Shown here one piece after another: positions 40,306 to 46,093 of a stretch of DNA of 46,093 nt (position 1 is its first letter; every line of letters begins with the position of its first letter). Source of the DNA: Akkermansiaceae bacterium. GTDB taxonomy: Bacteria > Verrucomicrobiota > Verrucomicrobiia > Verrucomicrobiales > Akkermansiaceae. The position numbers and the translations under genes are program-made. Location of the stretch: NCBI GenBank assembly GCA_026461385.1, contig JAPJNB010000197.1, positions 1 through 46,093 on the forward strand, given 5' to 3'. A model generated the notes under the pieces. It had not been told where the DNA came from and did no database searches. It was given only the letters and a program-made list of their open reading frames with translations.

Positions 40306-43300
40306 TCACCGCCCGAGCATTTCCTCGATGCGCTTTTCAGAGACCTTGCCCAAAACCGTAATGTCAGGCGCAAAAATCGAGATCCGGTATTCATCCAGCG
40401 CCCACCCCAGCGGCCAAAGCTTGGCATCGTCCGGACGCTCCATCCAACGCACAAACCATCCATCCCACAGCCGCCGCAGACGCTCCATTTTCTCGATGTC
40501 TTTGATCAACGGCAACGAGGAGAGGCGACCCATCCTCGACCGGATGGCCTGCAGCCGTCGCGGATATTCGCGAATCCCCGCAAAACCCGCACGCCAGACA
40601 AAGTCCTTGCGGAAAAGCCAGGCAAGCTGCTGCTCAAGATCCTCGGCGATCCCGCCCAAGTTGCGATCGTCTCGGTTCGCGGCGATCCATTGCCGGATGT
40701 CGGGCAAGATCACCAAAATCTCGTCTAACGCCTTGCCGATGGCCGCCGCCGCCTCAAACCAACGCCCCCTCGCCTTTTCACTCACCCCACGGAACTCATC
40801 AGGCGACCGCGGAAACACCCCACCCGCCGCACCCTCGGCAGCTAACAGAATCAACCGATCCAGCGATGTGCCCCCTACGCCCAACCGAGGCAACTCGACC
40901 TTTGCCATCAACCCTAACGGAAATTTTTTTCGCAAGTACGCGACCTGATCGCCATGCGCCAACCACAACAACCGAGCCCCCCCCGCACGATGGGCCTCCA
41001 TCGCCTCCGCAGCACAGGTGAACGCACGCACCGCAACCGCCGCCCCCTCATCGACCAACGCAGGAAATGCCGAGCCGCCCGGCGTTTCGACCCGCTCGGG
41101 TAAGCTCTCGCCATCCCAGGAACTCATTCCCTTGCGCTCAATCTCCGCATTGGCCGCCGCCTCGAACCGAACCCGCATCCGCCCCGCAAGTTGCAACTTC
41201 AACACCGCCACATCGTCGCCCATGGCCAGTTCTTCCCCCTCGTCATCACAAACCCAAATCTTGGTCACCAGCTCTAACGGGACCTTGGCGAGATCGTAGG
41301 CCGTCACCGGCACATAAGCCCCCGTGCGCTCGCGAGCATACTCGGACAACGCCTGCAAAATCGGCCGATCCTTCGGCGAAAACATCCAAAGATCTGCAAA
41401 TCCGTCGGCCATCGGAGCGATCGGCTGACACACACGCCGGTAGTCTTTTGGCAACGACCTCAACAATATCTCCGCTCGTTCGCGAAGACTCCCATCGACC
41501 CCCCACCCTGCCAACCAATCCGGAAATTTAGGCAATTGATCGACGTGCACGCCAATCGTCACGCCATCATCGCGCTCACCTTGCTTGGCATGATAATAAA
41601 CCGAATACTCCTCACCGAGATGGTGGATGGTATCAGGAAAACCCGCCAGACCGAGATCTGCTAGATCTTCATCTAACACATCAACCAATTCTAACATTAG
41701 GCAATCTTCATTCGTCTCTAACCACCGATAAAACGCCGCTGCGGCATGAATGGCGTCAGGAATGCGCTCTTCAAAAAACCGCAGCACGGCCTCATCGCTC
41801 CAAAGCCCGTTAGGTCGCCGCAATTTCTGCTCGATGCTCTGAATTTCACCGCGCATTTCGGTGAGGTGATCGAGAAAACGACAGCGATTTCGCATGCCGT
41901 TGCCAACAATCCCCTCCCGCAAGAAGATATGCCGCGCCGCTTTTGGATCGACCCGCCCATAATGCACACGCCGCCCAACGACAACAGGAAGCCCACCACA
42001 AATCACCGTCTCCTTGCCGTAAACCGCCCCTTGGTTGTCATCCCAGTACCCCTCCCCATATTTGCTTTTGCACAAGTGCGGCGCGACCTTCTCAACCCAC
42101 AGGGGATCAATCCGCGCGACACGCCTTGCCCAAAGCCGCGAAGTCTCGACCAACTCCATGCCCATCACCCACTCGAAGCGCTTCGGCAGTGAAAACAACC
42201 CAGACCCGGGAAACACCGCGAAAAAACCGCCGTTGGCGCTGCGGTACGATTTCGACTCGCGGTCCCACACGCCAAACTGCCGGGGCACTCCGGACAAAAG
42301 CGATCGATGAATGCTCGCATAGGCTGCAGCACCTGATAGATCATTGCCAATCTCGCCCACTCGCAACTTCCACTCAGATTCTAACCGATCAGCGAGTTCA
42401 TCTCTCACATTTGCCCACTCCATCACGCGCCGCGCATTGAGAAACGAACTCCCACAATATTTCCGCAGAGCATTCCGCTTCCAACGACCCCGCTCGTCGC
42501 GAAACTGCGCAAGATCTTTCCACAACCGCAGCAACGCAATGAAGTCGCTCTCGCCATCTTTCCACTTGGCGTGCACCGCATCCGCCTCCCGCGCTTTCTC
42601 GGCCGGACGCTCGCGCGGATCGTTCGATTCCAAGGCCGCGATGATCGGCAAGACCTCGGCGAGGCATTGTTCCTTGCGGGCTTCAATCAACATCCGTCCC
42701 AGCCGCGGATCAACGGGCAAGCGCGACATCTGTCGCCCATAGTCGGTTAGATTTTTCTGCTGATCTAAAGCACCAACTTCCCGCAGGGTGCGATACCCTT
42801 CCGAAACCGCCTTAGGCGATGGCGGATCGAGAAATGGAAACTCATCGATCTCTGGCAGGCTGAGCGCCTTCATCCGCAGAATCACCCCCGCCAATGAGCT
42901 GCGGCGGATCTCGGGGTCGGTGAACTCCGGCCGATCGGTTAGCTCGGACTCGTCATAAAGCCTCACGCAAACTCCGTCCCGCACGCGGCCGCATCGGCCT
43001 TTCCGCTGGCGTGCACTCGCTTGACTCACCGGCTCGACCTGCAAGCGCTGGACGCCCTTCCCTGGGCTCCAACGGCTAACCCGCGCACTGCCCGAATCGA
43101 TCACGCAAGCGATCCTCGGAATCGTCAACGACGTCTCCGCGACATTGGTCGCAAGGATCAGGCGGCGGCGATTGCCCGGCTGAAACACCCGCTGCTGGTC
43201 ACCCAAGCTCAACCGCGCAAACAACGGAAGGACCTCCGTGCTGCGATACTGGCGGCCCTCAAGCACATCGGCACACTCGCGGATTTCGCGCTCACCCGGC

Positions 43301-44004
43301 AGAAAAATCAGCACGTCCCCATGCGGCTCCACCTCACCAAGGTAGTCGACCGCGCGCGCCACGTGCTGGCCCAATTCTTCATCGTCGAAGGGCGGGAGAA
43401 AAAATTCCACCACTGGGAACATCCGCCCCGGAGCCTCGATCACGGGAGCGGGAACCCCGTCGCACGAGAAAAATTCCGCAAAGGATCCCGCATCGAGCGT
43501 GGCCGATGAAATCACCAATTTGAGATCCTTCCGCCGATCTAACAACCGCTTCACATAACCCAGCAAGAAGTCGATGTTGAGCGAGCGCTCATGCGCCTCG
43601 TCGAGAATCAATGCCTCATATTGCATCAAATCATGGTCACCCTGAGTCTCTGCTAACAGAATGCCATCGGTCATGAACTTGATCCGAGTCTCTCGCGACG
43701 TCAGATCTTCGAAGCGCACCTGATAGCCCACATAGTCGCCTAGTGGGACCTGCAGTTCTTCCGCAACCCGCTTGGAGACGCTGGCCGCAGCAAGCCGCCG
43801 GGGTTGGGTACAGCCAATCCTCCCACCGTCCACGCCGAGTGCCTCGGCAACCATCTTTGGCAACTGCGTGGTCTTGCCGGACCCCGTCTCGCTCACAATC
43901 ACCACCCCGGGATGCGCACGAATGGCCGCAAGGATCTCCTCCCGATGTTCGACCACCGGCAGTTCCTTGGGATAATTCCACCTCATTTCTCGCCCCACCG
44001 ACAT
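40306..44004 (-). CDS. hrpA: ATP-dependent RNA helicase HrpA
   Basis: DEAH-box RNA helicase, 1232 residues from ATG 44004 (MSVGREMRWNYPKELPV), close to the usual 1300. In E. coli HrpA rescues stalled or collided ribosomes. Helicase motifs are SETGSGKTTQLP (Walker A), QPRRLAAASVSKRVAEE (Ia), ILDEAHERSLNIDFLLGY (DEAH), ISSATLDAG (III), LIFLPGEREIRE (IV), ATNVAETSLTIP (V) and QRKGRCGRV (VI). The ratchet/winged-helix region and the long C-terminal DUF3418-type region (LYYHAKQGERDD-like VYYHAKQGERDDGVTIGV) follow. The track start at 44088 adds 28 residues; an ATG at 43986 (MRWNYPKE) is also possible. It is divergent from patB. Confidence 0.94.
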   Translation of the reverse strand: MSVGREMRWNYPKELPVVEHREEILAAIRAHPGVVIVSETGSGKTTQLPKMVAEALGVDGGRIGCTQPRRLAAASVSKRVAEELQVPLGDYVGYQVRFEDLTSRETRIKFMTDGILLAETQGDHDLMQYEALILDEAHERSLNIDFLLGYVKRLLDRRKDLKLVISSATLDAGSFAEFFSCDGVPAPVIEAPGRMFPVVEFFLPPFDDEELGQHVARAVDYLGEVEPHGDVLIFLPGEREIRECADVLEGRQYRSTEVLPLFARLSLGDQQRVFQPGNRRRLILATNVAETSLTIPRIACVIDSGSARVSRWSPGKGVQRLQVEPVSQASARQRKGRCGRVRDGVCVRLYDESELTDRPEFTDPEIRRSSLAGVILRMKALSLPEIDEFPFLDPPSPKAVSEGYRTLREVGALDQQKNLTDYGRQMSRLPVDPRLGRMLIEARKEQCLAEVLPIIAALESNDPRERPAEKAREADAVHAKWKDGESDFIALLRLWKDLAQFRDERGRWKRNALRKYCGSSFLNARRVMEWANVRDELADRLESEWKLRVGEIGNDLSGAAAYASIHRSLLSGVPRQFGVWDRESKSYRSANGGFFAVFPGSGLFSLPKRFEWVMGMELVETSRLWARRVARIDPLWVEKVAPHLCKSKYGEGYWDDNQGAVYGKETVICGGLPVVVGRRVHYGRVDPKAARHIFLREGIVGNGMRNRCRFLDHLTEMRGEIQSIEQKLRRPNGLWSDEAVLRFFEERIPDAIHAAAAFYRWLETNEDCLMLELVDVLDEDLADLGLAGFPDTIHHLGEEYSVYYHAKQGERDDGVTIGVHVDQLPKFPDWLAGWGVDGSLRERAEILLRSLPKDYRRVCQPIAPMADGFADLWMFSPKDRPILQALSEYARERTGAYVPVTAYDLAKVPLELVTKIWVCDDEGEELAMGDDVAVLKLQLAGRMRVRFEAAANAEIERKGMSSWDGESLPERVETPGGSAFPALVDEGAAVAVRAFTCAAEAMEAHRAGGARLLWLAHGDQVAYLRKKFPLGLMAKVELPRLGVGGTSLDRLILLAAEGAAGGVFPRSPDEFRGVSEKARGRWFEAAAAIGKALDEILVILPDIRQWIAANRDDRNLGGIAEDLEQQLAWLFRKDFVWRAGFAGIREYPRRLQAIRSRMGRLSSLPLIKDIEKMERLRRLWDGWFVRWMERPDDAKLWPLGWALDEYRISIFAPDITVLGKVSEKRIEEMLGR

Positions 44005-44122
44005 GCGTTGTTCACTCGAATCTCCAAAAACCGGAGACGTTCCATTTCCAAGCAAGATTTGGTTCGGTTTGCCGCCGCAATCCATCACTTTTTTCGATCA
44101 CGTGCCGGCAATTCATGAAATT

Positions 44123-44138
44123 GGGGGGAATTCCCTCC
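44123..44138. promoter_or_regulatory. Near-perfect palindrome in the hrpA/patB intergenic region
   Basis: GGGGGGAATTCCCTCC is a 16-base inverted repeat with a single mismatched pair around a GGGAATTCCC core. It lies between the divergent hrpA and patB starts, 60 bp upstream of the patB ATG. It may be a regulator site; no factor can be named. Confidence 0.3.
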
Positions 44139-44197
44139 ACAGACACGCCAACCCGTGCTTGAAACTTCTTCGCCCACCACCGACAACTTCCCTCACC

Positions 44198-45334
44198 ATG
44201 CCATTCGATTTCGACTCGCCCATCATCCGCCGAGGCACCGGCTGCATCAAATACGACCGCCGACCCGAGTTGGATCCATTCTGGGTCGCTGACATGGACT
44301 TCGCCTCCGCACCGGCCATTCTTGATGCGCTGCATCGCCGGGTGGATCATGGGATTTTCGGATATGCCCAAGCGCATCAGGGACTCAACGAGGCACTGAC
44401 CACCTACCTTCAGGAACGCCGCCACGCGTCGATTCCGTTAGATCAAATCATCCACCTCGGCGGCCTCGTCCCAGCGCTATCCCTCGCCGCAAGAGCATTT
44501 TGCAAACCCGGTGACGCGGTGATGACCTGCACGCCGGTCTACCCGCCATTCATCGGCGTGCACCATGATGCGAATGTCTCGCTCATTGCGATCGATCACG
44601 TTCAAATCGATGGAACCTGGACTTTCGATTGGGACGCCATGGAGCAGGCAGTCACCCCACAGACCAAGGTCTTTCTTTTGTGCAATCCCCAAAATCCGTT
44701 AGGCAGAGTGTTTTCTGCCAAAGAAATCACTCAGCTCGCCGCATTTTGTCTGGCTCATGACCTAGTGCTCGTCTCGGACGAAATCCATTGTGACCTAATC
44801 TTTGATGAAACGGCGACGCCTCATTTCTCAGCACTTAACCTCCCGCCCGAGCTCGCAAAGCAGAGCATCACACTGCTGTCACCCAGCAAGACCTGGAACA
44901 TTGCAGGAATCGGCTACGCATTCGCCGTGATTCCAGACGACACGATCCGTCGCAAATTTGCCGCCGCTCGTGGCCACACGCTCACTGAAATCAGCGCCCT
45001 TTCCTATTACGCGGCCGAGTCCGCCTACCGCGATGGTGAACCTTGGCGGCAAGAACTCATCGCCTATCTGAAGTCTAACCGCGACACACTCGTCGATTTC
45101 ATCACCACGCGTTGCCCGGGGTTGTCCGTACAAGCAGGCGAAGCCACCTATCTCGCGTGGGTCGATGCCCGCCAGCTCGGCGTCGAAAACCCAGCCCAGT
45201 ACTTCGAGCAGAAAGCAGGACTCTTTTTATCCGATGGCGCCTTCTTTGGTTGGCCCGGATGGATCCGCTTCAACTTCGGCTGCCCGCGCGAGCGAATGCT
45301 CGAAGGCCTCGAAAAAATCGCCGCAGCCCTTTGA
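44198..45334 (+). CDS. patB: MalY/PatB-type cystathionine beta-lyase (PLP aminotransferase fold)
   Basis: Fold-type I PLP enzyme that cleaves C-S bonds such as cystathionine to homocysteine, pyruvate and ammonia. From ATG 44198 it has 378 residues. The N terminus GTGCIKYDRRPELDPFWVADMDFASAP is the MalY/PatB signature (K-x-D...W-x-ADMDF). HGIFGYAQAH, LCNPQNPLGRVFS, VLVSDEIHCDLIF and LLSPSKTWNIAGIGYAF follow, with the PLP lysine in SPSKTWN and the cofactor-binding Asp in VSDEIHCDL. GGTYLAW-like GEATYLAWVDAR and the terminal RFNFGCPRERMLEGLEKI complete it. The track start at 44003 extends 65 codons into hrpA upstream sequence and is wrong. It is divergent from hrpA by 193 bp. Confidence 0.93.
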   Translation: MPFDFDSPIIRRGTGCIKYDRRPELDPFWVADMDFASAPAILDALHRRVDHGIFGYAQAHQGLNEALTTYLQERRHASIPLDQIIHLGGLVPALSLAARAFCKPGDAVMTCTPVYPPFIGVHHDANVSLIAIDHVQIDGTWTFDWDAMEQAVTPQTKVFLLCNPQNPLGRVFSAKEITQLAAFCLAHDLVLVSDEIHCDLIFDETATPHFSALNLPPELAKQSITLLSPSKTWNIAGIGYAFAVIPDDTIRRKFAAARGHTLTEISALSYYAAESAYRDGEPWRQELIAYLKSNRDTLVDFITTRCPGLSVQAGEATYLAWVDARQLGVENPAQYFEQKAGLFLSDGAFFGWPGWIRFNFGCPRERMLEGLEKIAAAL

Positions 45335-45489
45335 AACCAAAAAGGAAAATGGCGCATTGCGCCAAGTAGAACGACACCGGCGGGCCAGCAAAAAAGGAGC
45401 TGAAGAAGGTCGTTACGCCAGAAAGAATGACACCCAGATGCAAGCGATATCTGGAATCATGAGTCAAAAGAGCAAAACGGAATATTTAG
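45335..45489. other. Gene-poor stretch downstream of patB
   Basis: Track ORFs here (45112, 45148, 45165, 45270) start inside patB in other frames and show no recognisable family. An inverted repeat TGGCGC-ATT-GCGCCA (45350-45364) lies just after the patB stop and may be a transcription terminator, although no T tract follows. Confidence 0.4.
45350..45364 (+). terminator. Possible terminator hairpin after patB
   Basis: TGGCGC and GCGCCA pair perfectly around a 3-base loop, 16 bp after the patB stop. Without a following U-rich tract, intrinsic termination is doubtful; it may only block exonucleases or be chance. Confidence 0.3.
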
Positions 45490-45636
45490 AGAGTTGCCAA
45501 GCGCGGTATCCAAATAGAAGCCGCTATCGGTGAGCTGATGAACATCGCAGAGTGCCGCGATCGCACCAAGCTTCGAAACCAGATTCTCAAGCCCCTACTT
45601 GAGGCGGGTCTCGTGGAAATGACCCTTCCGAACTAA
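45490..45636 (+). pseudogene. Remnant of an AlbA/RecG-like regulator, C-terminal tail
   Basis: A 48-codon open stretch (stop upstream at 45487-45489) encodes AAIGELMNIAECRDRTKLRNQILKPLLEAGLVEMTLPN followed by a stop. This matches the winged-helix tail of Schlafen AlbA_2/RecG-like ATP-binding proteins (typically GLKDRKHFRERYLNPALEAGLIEMTIP). The large N-terminal domains are absent, so it appears to be the end of a deleted gene. The match is from memory of the family pattern. Confidence 0.55.
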
Positions 45637-45770
45637 CTCAACAACAGACTCCAGAAATACCGGATCACTCGTTCCGCGATCACCTTTTGATTCGCGCTCC
45701 GCCGCATCCGCTTCGCGCGGAGTTTGAGAGTCTCGTGCAGATCCTCTGGAACATTTCGTATCGGTACCAT
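45633..45770 (-). CDS. Ribbon-helix-helix antitoxin (FitA-like), orphan
   Basis: A 45-residue protein from ATG 45770. MVPIRNVPEDLHETLKLRAKRMRRSANQKVIAERVIRYF matches the FitA/RHH pattern: a DNA-contacting strand (MVPIRNVP), helix 1 (EDLHETLKLRAKRM) and helix 2 (SANQKVIAERVIRYF). Such proteins repress their own operon and neutralise a VapC/FitB PIN-domain toxin. No PIN-domain ORF is found downstream (45632 down to patB), where the toxin should be, so the pair seems broken. Longer starts at 45818 or in another frame (45595..45969) add unmatched sequence. It overlaps the tail of the remnant gene on the opposite strand by 4 bp. Confidence 0.6.
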   Translation of the reverse strand: MVPIRNVPEDLHETLKLRAKRMRRSANQKVIAERVIRYFWSLLLS

Positions 45771-45818
45771 CTCTATGCCTGCACTCACCCAGCACATCGC
45801 CATCGAATCGACGTTCAT

Positions 45819-46093
45819 TTGACCGGTCCATGTCCCGAGGCATCAAACACCACACTTCTGGCAACTTCGCCTGCGAGGTTGAAATGCAATCACCCCTCCA
45901 GGACCGCACCAAGCCATGGATGCGTCGAGGGCGGGTCAGCACCCCAGCTCCAACCCCGGAGCAACTCATGAATGTTAGAATTTTCCTTGAGGCAGCTGCT
46001 CAAAAGTGAACGATCACGTGACACAGGGTTTGAAATTCTCTAAGAGTGAAACTTTTTTCAGATTTTTTGAGCGTATCCCCCTATTTGTCCCAC
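45819..46093. other. Right end of window, no gene seen
   Basis: The track frames here (45687 plus; 45595 minus) have no recognisable motif. The last 100 bases are A/T-rich and may be a promoter region for a gene beyond the window. Confidence 0.4.

Noticed and set aside
45270-45467. 65-aa minus-strand ORF after patB
   Set aside because: It begins in non-coding sequence and runs antisense into the end of patB; no family seen.
1-46093. CRISPR arrays, insertion sequences, prophage genes
   Set aside because: I saw no regularly spaced repeats, transposase or integrase motifs, or phage structural genes anywhere in the window.

Overview
The window looks like the chromosome of a member of the Verrucomicrobiota, close to the Verrucomicrobiales (Luteolibacter/Haloferula-type bacteria). 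This rests on gene content, not on a search. The pointers are a planctomycete-type cytochrome (DUF1549/DUF1553) paired with a DUF1501 protein, tandem Gfo/Idh/MocA oxidoreductases, alternative complex III joined to an aa3 oxidase, class I fumarase, and weak Shine-Dalgarno sites.

Layout. 1-303: start of a secreted protein running off the left edge; the ORF track misses it. 450-6125: gpmI, then divergently class I fumarase, tatA, a secreted endonuclease/exonuclease/phosphatase-fold protein and an orphan ZnuA-type binding protein. 6189-9499 (minus): two Gfo/Idh/MocA oxidoreductases and accA. 9853-14200 (plus): the PSD1/DUF1501 pair. 14706-17198: an unnamed 144-residue protein overlapping a double-domain KaiC ATPase, facing a BLUF blue-light receptor gene. 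17386-22353 (minus): tRNA-Thr(UGU) and a translation/tRNA-modification cluster (rsmB-like methyltransferase, aat, folE2, queD, queC, queF, DUF3820). 22363-39738 (minus): one long respiratory operon, actABCDEF, monoheme cytochrome c, CcoN-like, CcoO-like, second monoheme cytochrome c, coxA, coxC, coxD, two tiny membrane proteins, coxB. 39927-45334: a small membrane protein, hrpA and, divergently, patB/malY. 45335-46093: gene-poor, with the tail of a decayed gene and a lone ribbon-helix-helix antitoxin.

How it works together. ActA-F oxidises menaquinol and passes electrons through c-type cytochromes to the aa3-type oxidase. CoxB carries CuA but no fused haem domain, so the separate membrane-anchored cytochromes in the operon probably do the carrying. 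Between the two enzymes sits a CcoN/CcoO pair that looks like a cbb3 oxidase, but the CcoN homologue has lost its CuB and haem b3 ligands. It is therefore probably a structural or electron-transfer module, not an oxidase. Subunit III carries an insertion of about 330 residues. A perfect CRP/FNR-type palindrome lies just upstream of actA.

The strongest leads are (1) the degenerate CcoN/CcoO module, (2) the rsmB-like gene split by one base exactly at a G GGA AAC slippery heptamer in the correct register for -1 frameshifting, (3) the KaiC / 144-aa protein / BLUF locus, and (4) the enlarged subunit III. All assignments come from reading motifs by eye; no database search was run.
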